DNA from: Bacillota bacterium
GTDB taxonomy: Bacteria > Bacillota > Clostridia > Christensenellales > Aristaeellaceae
Assembly: GCA_023415145.1 (NCBI GenBank)
Contig: JAEZLW010000127.1
Span: 1 to 15,687 of the forward strand
DNA: 15,687 nt
Direction: 5' to 3'
A model generated the notes under the pieces. The model saw nothing but the letters and a program-made list of their open reading frames with translations. It made no database searches and was not told where the DNA came from. Shown here piece after piece: positions 7,701-14,517 of the stretch (position 1 is the stretch's first letter; each line of letters opens with the position of its first letter). The translations under genes were made by a program, and so were the position numbers.

Positions 7701-7740
7701 AAAAAGGCCCGCCGCATGAAAAATGCGGCAGGCCTTTTTT
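7701..7740 (-). terminator. Strong terminator of the Ig-like repeat protein gene
   Basis: A long hairpin is formed by AAAAAGGCC (7701-7709) plus GCCGCAT (7711-7717) pairing with ATGCGGC (7723-7729) plus GGCCTTTTT (7731-7739), with one mismatch and a five-base loop. The - strand copy ends in a T run and lies 12 bases after the stop of the gene at 7752. The symmetry means it could stop transcription from both sides. Confidence 0.9.
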
Positions 7741-7751
7741 AAACAAAAGCG

Positions 7752-10112
7752 TCAAACACCTGGGTTCATAATCTGGAATTCCTGTGTGGTGTATTCCTTC
7801 CACTCCCGGTCAGTAAGGGATACATGCCATTCCACACCGCTGTCCGTTGAGTAGTCCGTAATCGCGACCCGCACCTTTTCAATGCCGCTGTAATTGCCGG
7901 GGTATTGGTAGTAGAACCCTATGGATTGGGTCAGCCAGCCGGGAGCCAGTTCATTCAAGTAATTGCCGTAAACGTAGGCGTGATTGTTGCCCATATACAG
8001 CATGCTGTTGTTGATATCAAATCCCTGGATTACGAAGCTGACGCTGGTGATAATCATATTGCTCCAGTTCTTCAACTGGATAAAAGGCGTATATCCGCCA
8101 CCATCCTTGGGAATCAGGGAGAGTGAGGCCACCTCCAGCGCTTTGTTGTAGTCTCCCACATGCACGATGGACGTATCGGTGAAATCTCCCTCGTCGGTGA
8201 CAGCGGTTATCTCAGCGTCGCCCCAGGCAATGCCAGTAACGCTGGCCTTGATACTGGTGCCGGATACCCTGGCAATATTGGCATCGCTGGAATACCAGCG
8301 TACTTTGTTGTTTGACGCATCGAGAGGATTCAATATGGCAGTGAGTGTACCTGTTTCACCCAGGCCTACCCGGAACTCGTCCTTGTCCAAATCCATACCG
8401 TATAGCGGCTGAATCACATTGACTGTGGCTTTGGCGGCTTTTTTACTGCCGTCCTGGCATGTTACCGAAATGGTAGCTGTACCACGCTTGTGTGCGGAGA
8501 CGAGGCCATTTTGATCCACAGAAGCAACTTCGGGGCGGCTGCTGGTCCAGAGGACAGCCTTGTTGGTGGTGTAATCGGGGCTGATGACATAGGTAAGCTG
8601 AGCCGTTTCCTGAACGAGTATGTTCAGCTTTGTTTCGCTCAGTTCAATTTTCTGCGCGGGCTGTACCACCGTGATACCGCAGCTTGCAGATATATCTGGA
8701 AAATCTTTGGCCGTTGCGGTGATGGTTACCTGGCCGGGATACAGCGGGGTTACGGTACCGCTCTTGCTGACCGTAGCAATGGATTCGTTGCTGGAGGTCC
8801 ACAAAAGCGATTTATCGCTGGTATTGCTTGGAGAAATGACGGCGGTGATTTTCTTGCTTGTTCCTACGCTCAATTGGGTAGGCGGTGTTTTCAGCACTAC
8901 CTCCAAAGGCTGCTGCAGCACATTCACGCTCTTGGAAACCTTTGTGCCGCTTCCGTCGGCGGCGGTTGCGGTAATGGTGACCTTGCCCCTGGCAACACCG
9001 GTGACAATGCCGCTTGCGTCGACGGTAGCATACTTTTGGGAACTGCTCTTAAAGGTAGCGGCTTTGATGGATGCGTTTTCAGGCGCATACCCTACCATCA
9101 ACGGCAGGGTCTGGCCAACGTAAAGGGTGGCACTGCCGGCGTCCAAAGTCATCTTGGCAACGGGCTGGATCACGGTGATCTGGCAAGTGGCAATAATCTC
9201 AGGATTGCTTGCGCTTAAAGCTGTGATCACACAGGTGCCAGGAGCTATGGCTTTGACGCTGCCCCTTTTGTCAACGGTGGCGACGCCTTCATTGCTGGAA
9301 GCATACGTTACGCTTTTATTGCTGGCGGAGGAAGGAGAGACGGTTGCCCTCAATGTAGTCCGCTTCCCAACAAAAAGCTGTTTTTCCGTATTGTTCAATG
9401 AGATTTGAGTCACGGGCCTGTTTACCAGAACGGTAACAGAAGCCTTAAGCTTTTTCCCTTCAGCGCTTAGACCACTGGCGGTAATGGTGGTTTTGCCCTT
9501 GGCGATGGCTGTTACAACACCATTCTCATCTACCGTGGCTGCTTTCTTATTGCTGCTGGAATAGGTAAGAGAAGCTTTTGTAAAGCCTAAGGGCTCAATG
9601 GCCATGGGCAGGTTTATCGTTTGGCCCTCAAAGACAGCTTCCGTCTTGTTGACATAGGCGATGCTTAAAGGCGTGGAGGGAAGCAAGCCCTGTGCCACAT
9701 TCAAGGCAGCTACATTGGATAGTATCTGTTCGGTCAGAACCGCACCAGGTTCATTGCCGTATAGGGCTTCGAGCTGTATACGGTAGGAGCTTCCGGGGGT
9801 GAGCGTCAATCCGGAGAGCACAATAGCGCCGTCTTTATCAAGAGGCAACGGGACCGGTACCCGCTGTACGCCGGCGGCATTTGAAAGTTCGGTTTTTTCC
9901 TGTGCGCCTTGCTCATGCAAAACAAAAAGAACAGAAAGGCTGTTGGGCTCCGTTTCCCCCTGTAAAAGGCCGGACGCAGTGAGAACAAAGCCATCCTCAT
10001 ATCCTAACGCGGAGGAAATGGCAAGCTCACCCTCGGCTGACGCCACAACCGGGAAGCAGGATGCGGCAAGGATCAGAAGAATCGCAAAAGCGGCAAGTGA
10101 TCTTTGCTTCAT
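7752..10112 (-). CDS. Secreted protein with six BIG2 (bacterial Ig-like group 2) repeats
   Basis: This 786-residue protein is exported and probably acts at the cell surface or outside the cell. Residues 1-26 are a signal peptide (MKQR, a hydrophobic core, then a VASA site before EGEL). An N-terminal beta-rich region (about 27-147) of unknown type follows. Six Ig-like BIG2 repeats lie at about 148-230, 231-315, 316-399, 400-483, 484-567 and 568-653, each with the hallmark SSN-x-ATVD-x-GxVTxxxxGxxTITA pattern. The last 130 residues form a Tyr/Asn-rich domain that I do not recognise. There is no LPXTG motif, SLH domain or C-terminal membrane helix, so the anchoring is unclear. The start at 10112 is chosen over an in-frame start at 10217 because it begins exactly at the signal peptide and has an AAGGAGGT site. 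It lies 123 bases downstream of the MarR gene in the same direction. Such repeats are usually structural or adhesive spacers. Confidence 0.9.
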   Translation of the reverse strand: MKQRSLAAFAILLILAASCFPVVASAEGELAISSALGYEDGFVLTASGLLQGETEPNSLSVLFVLHEQGAQEKTELSNAAGVQRVPVPLPLDKDGAIVLSGLTLTPGSSYRIQLEALYGNEPGAVLTEQILSNVAALNVAQGLLPSTPLSIAYVNKTEAVFEGQTINLPMAIEPLGFTKASLTYSSSNKKAATVDENGVVTAIAKGKTTITASGLSAEGKKLKASVTVLVNRPVTQISLNNTEKQLFVGKRTTLRATVSPSSASNKSVTYASSNEGVATVDKRGSVKAIAPGTCVITALSASNPEIIATCQITVIQPVAKMTLDAGSATLYVGQTLPLMVGYAPENASIKAATFKSSSQKYATVDASGIVTGVARGKVTITATAADGSGTKVSKSVNVLQQPLEVVLKTPPTQLSVGTSKKITAVISPSNTSDKSLLWTSSNESIATVSKSGTVTPLYPGQVTITATAKDFPDISASCGITVVQPAQKIELSETKLNILVQETAQLTYVISPDYTTNKAVLWTSSRPEVASVDQNGLVSAHKRGTATISVTCQDGSKKAAKATVNVIQPLYGMDLDKDEFRVGLGETGTLTAILNPLDASNNKVRWYSSDANIARVSGTSIKASVTGIAWGDAEITAVTDEGDFTDTSIVHVGDYNKALEVASLSLIPKDGGGYTPFIQLKNWSNMIITSVSFVIQGFDINNSMLYMGNNHAYVYGNYLNELAPGWLTQSIGFYYQYPGNYSGIEKVRVAITDYSTDSGVEWHVSLTDREWKEYTTQEFQIMNPGV

Positions 10113-10235
10113 AAGGTACAAACCTCCTTGTTTTCTAGTCAGATGAGGCATATCAACCATCTTTCCATATACAAAGGAAATAACGCACATGAAACAGGAA
10201 ATCCTGCAAAATGGCAAATTTTTATCCGTGACACA

Positions 10236-10700
10236 TCAGCGGCTGATGGAACCCAGGATGCGGGTGATGGCAGCCAGGCTTTTGTTTAGCTCCTTCAGAT
10301 CGACGGCTGACAGATTATCTGCCCAATGGTTAACCAGATCCAGCATGGTGGTGCGGATGGCTGTGAGCTTTTCAATGCCTTCGGGGCGTATGACGATGTT
10401 TACCACCCGGCGGTCCTGGGCATCCCGCTGCCGTTCCACCAGGCTGGCTTCCGTCAGCCTGTCCACCAAAGGCGTGATGTTGGGCTTGGCAATACCTAGC
10501 CGGCGGGAAATCTCGCTGACGGACATGGAACCGTTGTCATTGAGCATGGCCAATACCTGGACATGGGAAAGGGGAATGTTATACTCCCGCTGAATCACAT
10601 CCATATGCAGCAAGCGCTTGCGGAAAATTGGAAGGGCGGCAAAAAGGTTTTGGGCGATGCTGTCAGTAAGCTCTGTGTTGGAGCTGCGTACTCTGGACAT
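10236..10700 (-). CDS. MarR-family transcriptional regulator
   Basis: This 154-residue protein is a winged-helix dimeric repressor or activator of the MarR family. The core has the expected order: a helix leading to PLSHVQVLAMLNDNG, the HTH with SVSEISRRLGIAKPNITPLVDRL (recognition helix around residues 68-83), and the wing with RDAQDRRVVNIVI, which contains the conserved D-x-x-D-R-R pattern. N- and C-terminal helices for dimerisation flank it. An upstream GGGAGGATC serves as ribosome binding site and ATG lies at 10700. No cysteine suitable for redox sensing is present, so it more likely responds to a small ligand. A promoter and a perfect inverted repeat lie in its leader, consistent with autoregulation. 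The adjacent co-directional secreted Ig-like protein gene is the most likely target, but this is inference from position. Confidence 0.93.
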   Translation of the reverse strand: MSRVRSSNTELTDSIAQNLFAALPIFRKRLLHMDVIQREYNIPLSHVQVLAMLNDNGSMSVSEISRRLGIAKPNITPLVDRLTEASLVERQRDAQDRRVVNIVIRPEGIEKLTAIRTTMLDLVNHWADNLSAVDLKELNKSLAAITRILGSISR

Positions 10701-10750
10701 AACTGATCCTCCCTGGTATCTTTGATTTCATTGGTATGGGCATAGCGCGA

Positions 10751-10768
10751 TGCATATGAATATATGCA
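10751..10768 (-). promoter_or_regulatory. Candidate MarR operator (perfect inverted repeat)
   Basis: TGCATAT (10751-10757), four bases, ATATGCA (10762-10768) form a perfect 7-bp inverted repeat of 18 bp, the size and symmetry expected for a MarR dimer site. It begins about 14 bases downstream of the -10 box of the marR promoter, covering the start of transcription, which would suit autorepression. A matching half-site GCATAT also occurs at 10148-10153 before the Ig-like protein gene. Confidence 0.5.
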
Positions 10769-10781
10769 ATAAACGATAATG

Positions 10782-10810
10782 ATTATATACCATTTCATAA
10801 TTGAAAGCAA
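10782..10810 (-). promoter_or_regulatory. Sigma-A promoter of the marR gene
   Basis: On the - strand, TTGCTT (10810-10805) and a perfect TATAAT (10787-10782) are separated by 17 bases. The transcript would begin near 10775 and have a leader of about 75 bases that contains the inverted repeat at 10751-10768. Confidence 0.78.
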
Positions 10811-10957
10811 TGGGTGGAGCCTGTGCAGATACGTTTGCACAAGTAAAATTTTGATATTTTTTCAAAAAAGTATACGAAAAATGTTTATGAACGGGAAAAT
10901 GCAGGGAATAGCCACCATCCTGCGTTACATAAACAGTGGCAATTCTGCCGTTCCTAT

Positions 10958-10986
10958 TTGCATCTTTCTGACAAATGGGGTAAAAT
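10958..10986 (+). promoter_or_regulatory. Sigma-A promoter of the ZorAB-like operon
   Basis: TTGCAT (10958-10963) and TAAAAT (10981-10986) are 17 bases apart. The predicted start is about 30 bases before the GTG at 11025, so the three-gene unit has its own constitutive-looking promoter. Confidence 0.68.
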
Positions 10987-11024
10987 GAAACGAGTGAATG
11001 AGAAAGTGGCGGTGAAGCAACAAC

Positions 11025-12632
11025 GTGTTTGGAGATTTGCTGAGTAATATTCTTGCCAATCTGGTGGATGCGCTTGTTTATGTGGTCATCGCCGGCGTGA
11101 CCTTGACCGGCGTGTTCAAGTGCCTGTTACCCGTGTGGAAAAGCAAACGCATGCTGAACAGGGCGATTCACCGGCTGGAAATGGGGAACGGCGACAAGCA
11201 GCCTGCCTGGCAGGAGGAACGTTTTTTGGGCAGAACATTGCAGCCTGTATGGCAGCGGTTTTTGCTCAACGCCGAACAGTTGGATACCCGGGGGCTTCCC
11301 TGCAATGTTGAAGATTACATCAATGATGAGTCTGTGGTTCACAATCCTGGCCATTCCCAATTGGCGGAGCTGATTCCCAGCTTACTTACATCTCTTGGTA
11401 TTCTGGGAACCTTTATAGGCCTGATGCGTGGACTTTCCGGGCTGGATATGACGAATGCCGCCAAAATCATGGAGGGAATCCCTGGCATGATCAACGGTAT
11501 GCATTACGCCTTCGCCACGTCCGTGGCCGGTATCGCCCTTTCAATTGCCTTTAACATGCTTCACCGCATTGCCGTCGGGGGAGCGTATAAAGCCCTGGAC
11601 GACTTTGGTGAAACATTCAGGCTGCTGGCCATGCAGCGTCCGCTGGACAGTGATGTGCAATTGATTATACAAGGGCAGGATAGAAACGCGCTGCTTCATA
11701 GAACCGCAGACGAGATGGGCGGGCGGCTGGCCGGCAGCATGGAAATGGCGATTGGACGAGCCATGCAGCCAGTGACTATGGCGATGGACAGCTTTATCAT
11801 GGGCGCTACCCAGGAGCAGATCGAAGGCGTACGGCAGATCGTTGGCGCATTCATCGAGCAGATGAATGATTCTCTGGGCGGCCATTTCCTGAAGCTTGGG
11901 CAGACGATTGCGGCCATCAATAATTCGCAGATCGTTTCCCAGGATCATCTGGAGAAGTCCATGACCTCCGCGCAGTCCATTGTACAGGAGGTAACGCGGC
12001 TGGCCCATGTATCCCAGGAAGTGATGGAGCGGTTTGAAAATTATGTGTCCGCCATGCAGAAGGCCAGACAGTCTGACGCCGAGTTCTCCAAGAAAGCGGA
12101 ATCCCTGCTGGACAACATGCACATGGCATCGGAGCATCAGGCCGCGTACTTAAGCAAGCTGCAGGAGTACCAGGCTGTTTTGCAGGGAAGCTTGCAGGAG
12201 TACGTTTCCTGGAGCGACCGAATCCTGGGCGGCGTCAGCGAGCAGGCCAAGGGATTGACGGAGGGAATGCAGAAGGCAACCGACGAAATGCAGGAAGGCA
12301 GCCGGATGCTTGCGGGAAGCTATTCCTCATTTGTGGAGAATATATCCGAAGGGCTGGCCCGTGCCCTTGGCATGTTTGACGAGAACATGCACAGCCTGAT
12401 CCAAACACTGAACAATACGCTGGAGGATATCGGGTCTACCGTGAACAAAATGCCCGAGAGCATGAAAAAGAGCTCCGACCGGTACGGTCAGCAGGTGGAG
12501 CTGTATGTCAGCTCGCTATCCCAGCTTCAGCAGGCCGTGAGCGATATAGCCCGGACCTTGGAGAAAAAGCCGGCCGATAAGGGACAAGCCGGCAAACCTG
12601 AATCGCCTGCTGCGCTGGCGGAGGGGGCGTGA
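11025..12632 (+). CDS. ZorA-like MotA/TolQ/ExbB-family channel protein with long helical tail
   Basis: This 535-residue membrane protein belongs to the MotA/TolQ/ExbB proton-channel superfamily and most resembles ZorA, the pentameric stator of the Zorya anti-phage system. Three membrane helices are visible: about 13-36, 115-137 (LIPSLLTSLGILGTFIGL) and 159-180 (HYAFATSVAGIALSIAF). The GILGTFIGL and AFATSVAGIALS segments are the hallmarks of this group. Residues about 185-510 are a long soluble, largely helical tail with Gln, Met, Ser and Ala, and the end (about 515-535) is low-complexity. This architecture matches ZorA, which has a long cytoplasmic tail rod, and does not match MotA, which has four helices and no such tail. 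The frame upstream of the GTG at 11025 contains a stop, so GTG is the likely start, with a modest GGTGA site. The stop codon is 3 bases before the next ATG. Function as an ion-driven motor stator is inferred from the family; a defence role is not shown. Confidence 0.85.
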   Translation: MFGDLLSNILANLVDALVYVVIAGVTLTGVFKCLLPVWKSKRMLNRAIHRLEMGNGDKQPAWQEERFLGRTLQPVWQRFLLNAEQLDTRGLPCNVEDYINDESVVHNPGHSQLAELIPSLLTSLGILGTFIGLMRGLSGLDMTNAAKIMEGIPGMINGMHYAFATSVAGIALSIAFNMLHRIAVGGAYKALDDFGETFRLLAMQRPLDSDVQLIIQGQDRNALLHRTADEMGGRLAGSMEMAIGRAMQPVTMAMDSFIMGATQEQIEGVRQIVGAFIEQMNDSLGGHFLKLGQTIAAINNSQIVSQDHLEKSMTSAQSIVQEVTRLAHVSQEVMERFENYVSAMQKARQSDAEFSKKAESLLDNMHMASEHQAAYLSKLQEYQAVLQGSLQEYVSWSDRILGGVSEQAKGLTEGMQKATDEMQEGSRMLAGSYSSFVENISEGLARALGMFDENMHSLIQTLNNTLEDIGSTVNKMPESMKKSSDRYGQQVELYVSSLSQLQQAVSDIARTLEKKPADKGQAGKPESPAALAEGA

Positions 12633-12635
12633 GTG

Positions 12636-13655
12636 ATGATTACATCCCGCTTGCGCAAAAGCTCCCGTGGGCCGGGCCGTCATGACAAGGGGGCTGCCTG
12701 GATCTCCTATTCCGACATGATGGCGGCATTGATTTTAATGTTTGTGCTGGTTCTTTCATATAGCATATACCAGTATTTCATCATGCTGCAGACAAAAACG
12801 TTGGAGTTGGATGAAAAGGGAGCACTGCTTTCAAGCCAGCAGGTAATGCTGGACGAGCAGACAAAACAGCTTGTTTTGCAGCAGCAAACCCTTTCCCAGC
12901 AGGAGGATGCGCTTTCTTCCGCGCAGGCTTCCCTGAAGAACCAGCAGTTGACTTTGGAAGAGCAGCAGAGGCTTCTGGCCGCAGCAAGCGCGATGCTGGC
13001 CTCGCGGGAAGAGGAACTGGCCGCCGCACAACTGATGCTGGGCGATCAGCAGAACAGGTTGGATGCGGCTACCGCGCTTCTTAACAGCCAGCGGAAAGCG
13101 TTGGAGACGCAGCAGGTGAAGATTGATGATCTTATCGGCGTGCGCACCAAGATCATACAAGAGCTGAGCGCCACGCTGAGCAGCGCTAATCTCAGGGCTA
13201 CGGTGGACAGAAATACGGGCGATATCGTTTTGGACAGTGCGGTGTTTTTCGATACAGGGCAGAGCACCATCAAGGAAAGCGGAAAGGCGTTGCTCAACCA
13301 GTTCATCCCCCTCTATTTGAGTGTGCTGCTTCGGCCTGAGTATGGTGACTACCTGGGCGAAATTGTCATCGAAGGGCACACGGATACCCAGGGAGAATAC
13401 TTGATGAACCTGGAGCTTTCCCAACAGCGTGCGCTGACAGTGGCCAAGTATTGCCTGCAAATGAGCGGTCTGACCGAGAAGCAGCGGGAATATCTCCGAA
13501 ACATACTGACGGCAAAGGGCAAGAGCTACTCCGATCCTGTACGCAACGCGGATGGGTCCATCAACATGGACCAATCCCGCCGGGTGGAGTTCCAATTCCG
13601 TTTGAAGGATGCGGAGATGATCGACGAGATGAACAGGATTCTATCAGGACAGTAA
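12636..13655 (+). CDS. ZorB-like MotB/OmpA-domain protein with 14-residue-repeat stalk
   Basis: This 339-residue protein is the rotor or plug partner of the upstream channel: it carries the ion-binding Asp in a membrane helix and binds peptidoglycan outside. Asp27 lies in SYSDMMAALILMF at the start of the single membrane helix (about 24-48), equivalent to the essential Asp of MotB and ZorB. Residues 63-160 are seven near-identical 14-residue units with Leu at positions 3 and 10 of each and many Gln, a continuous helical or coiled-coil stalk; a weaker unit precedes them. The OmpA domain covers about 187-323, with GHTD (247-250), Asp250 and Arg265 spaced 15 apart, as for the diaminopimelate-binding pair of OmpA. 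ATG at 12636 is preferred to GTG at 12633 because GGAGGGGG (12620-12627) is better spaced. Typical ZorB proteins are clearly shorter, and the added stalk may suit a thicker Gram-positive wall. Confidence 0.88.
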   Translation: MITSRLRKSSRGPGRHDKGAAWISYSDMMAALILMFVLVLSYSIYQYFIMLQTKTLELDEKGALLSSQQVMLDEQTKQLVLQQQTLSQQEDALSSAQASLKNQQLTLEEQQRLLAAASAMLASREEELAAAQLMLGDQQNRLDAATALLNSQRKALETQQVKIDDLIGVRTKIIQELSATLSSANLRATVDRNTGDIVLDSAVFFDTGQSTIKESGKALLNQFIPLYLSVLLRPEYGDYLGEIVIEGHTDTQGEYLMNLELSQQRALTVAKYCLQMSGLTEKQREYLRNILTAKGKSYSDPVRNADGSINMDQSRRVEFQFRLKDAEMIDEMNRILSGQ

Positions 13656-13707
13656 AGGCCGGTGCCGACTATTGGAAATATAGCCGGAAAAGGGGAACAC
13701 TGACATC

Positions 13708-14190
13708 GTGAAATATGTTGCATGGTTTATGGTGGTGTTGCTGGTGTTGGCCGTGGCAGGCGTGGGTTATTTGTATGCTACCGCCCAGGTGGTGGCGGAA
13801 GCGCTGGGTGCCCAGGCGCATGAAGCACAAAGCCAGCAGCCCACATTTGACGACCTGAAACGCAGGCTGGAAAATGGTACGGTAATGGGAACTGTGTTTG
13901 CCGACGGGCCTTTGGGGGATGCGTCGGAATATGCCTTTGTCACATATACGGTGCGACTTCGCAATGACAGCTTGATTTCCGCAGATATGGTAGAGGTTCA
14001 AATCGTGCCTACGGAAAAGGATGTTCTTCAAATGGGAAATACCGCTGTTAGGTCATTGGCACCGCGTACCAAGGGCGACATTACGGCAACGGTGCTGACA
14101 AGAAGAGACAGCGATTCCATGCGGGAGATCATCGTTACCTATTATATTTGGGGAAAGGCCTTCAGCATCAAAGAGGTATACGGCAGATAG
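13708..14190 (+). CDS. Membrane-anchored extracytoplasmic protein of unknown function
   Basis: I do not recognise a family for this 160-residue protein. Residues 4-26 form one strongly hydrophobic membrane helix with a short cytoplasmic N-terminus beginning MKYVAW, so the rest is predicted outside. Residues about 70-158 alternate hydrophobic and polar residues (for example EYAFVTYTVRLRND and REIIVTYYIWGKAF), suggesting a small beta-sandwich, possibly of the Ig-like FxLYD type, though that is a guess. It begins with GTG at 13708, 52 bases after the ZorB-like gene, with a purine-rich but distant AAAAGGGGA site, and it is followed by the terminator of the operon, so it is co-transcribed with the motor genes. 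It could be a regulator, a cap or a sensor on the wall side. It has no nuclease, helicase or other effector motifs. Confidence 0.72.
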   Translation: MKYVAWFMVVLLVLAVAGVGYLYATAQVVAEALGAQAHEAQSQQPTFDDLKRRLENGTVMGTVFADGPLGDASEYAFVTYTVRLRNDSLISADMVEVQIVPTEKDVLQMGNTAVRSLAPRTKGDITATVLTRRDSDSMREIIVTYYIWGKAFSIKEVYGR

Positions 14191-14233
14191 GCAGGCACAA
14201 GGCCGTATGACGGAATGAACGGAATAGGATATC

Positions 14234-14277
14234 GCTGCGTATGGGTGTGATAGCTTGCGCCATACGCAGCTTTTTTT
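14234..14277 (+). terminator. Terminator of the ZorAB-like operon
   Basis: GCTGCGTATGG (14234-14244) pairs perfectly with CCATACGCAGC (14260-14270), an 11-bp stem with a 15-base loop followed by seven Ts (14271-14277). It begins 43 bases after the third gene and closes the three-gene unit. Confidence 0.93.
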
Positions 14278-14459
14278 ATCCCTATTCTCATCGTCCAGGA
14301 GAATACCACAGATGATGCTATCAAGACCTTATGATGACCGTTAGTTCGCCAATCTTATCAGAATCCTTTAAGATATATCTTCCCGTTCTATTTGTGGTCA
14401 GGAAAGGACAGGAATCCCGCTTTTTTCTTTATCGCGTTCGCACCAACGCCTTGCCGATA

Positions 14460-14467
14460 CATACCAT
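14460..14467 (+). promoter_or_regulatory. Possible sporulation sigma (SigE/SigK-like) -10 element
   Basis: CATACCAT resembles the mother-cell sigma -10 consensus (CATACANT for SigE, CATANNNTA for SigK). A CACC lies about 16 bases upstream, as for a SigK -35 AC. The match is partial. It is listed because no sigma-A promoter is apparent and the downstream protein looks like a coat component. Confidence 0.3.
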
Positions 14468-14517
14468 GGGGAGTGTAAGGCTCCCAAGCTGGGAGTAACA
14501 TATAAGGAGGCGTGCCT

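Larger units (their letters stand above)
10701..11024. other. Divergent intergenic region between marR and the zorA-like gene
   Basis: This AT-rich 324-base stretch contains the leader, operator candidate and promoter of marR on the - strand and the promoter of the ZorAB-like operon on the + strand (10958-10986). Between the two promoters, about 10811-10957, I see no convincing gene; a frame from 10779 to 10988 has no ribosome binding site and an unremarkable product. TTTTTTC and AAAAAAG around 10855-10870 could form a weak hairpin of uncertain meaning. Confidence 0.6.
14191..14517. other. Intergenic region between the ZorAB-like operon and the cysteine-rich gene
   Basis: The stretch contains the operon terminator (14234-14277), a 12-bp perfect palindrome AAGATATATCTT at 14370-14381, a possible sporulation-type -10 element at 14460-14467 and mutually exclusive hairpin arms before the next ribosome binding site. 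No gene is convincing between 14278 and 14500. No clear sigma-A promoter is visible. Confidence 0.6.

Noticed and set aside
7752..10112. Internal repeats of the Ig-like gene and the 42-bp period of the ZorB-like gene considered as CRISPR or DNA-level repeats
   Set aside because: The repeats are in frame, diverged at DNA level and explained by protein domain repetition; there are no conserved direct repeats with unique spacers.
10234..10248. Palindrome CATCAGC-G-GCTGATG at the end of marR considered as a terminator
   Set aside because: The single-base spacer leaves no room for a normal loop and no T run follows on the - strand, so it is not a convincing intrinsic terminator.
10779..10988. Small + strand frame of 69 codons upstream of the zorA-like gene
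   Set aside because: It has no ribosome binding site, overlaps both divergent promoters and has unremarkable composition.
12831..13595. Open frame of 254 codons on the - strand opposite the ZorB-like gene
   Set aside because: It is the antisense of the Gln/Leu repeat and the OmpA domain; the residue pattern simply mirrors the repeats.
11025..13655. Flagellar MotA/MotB stator or TolQR/ExbBD energiser
   Set aside because: MotA has four membrane helices and no 300-residue tail, TolR/ExbD lack an OmpA domain, and no flagellar or Ton/Tol genes are nearby; the ZorAB architecture fits better.
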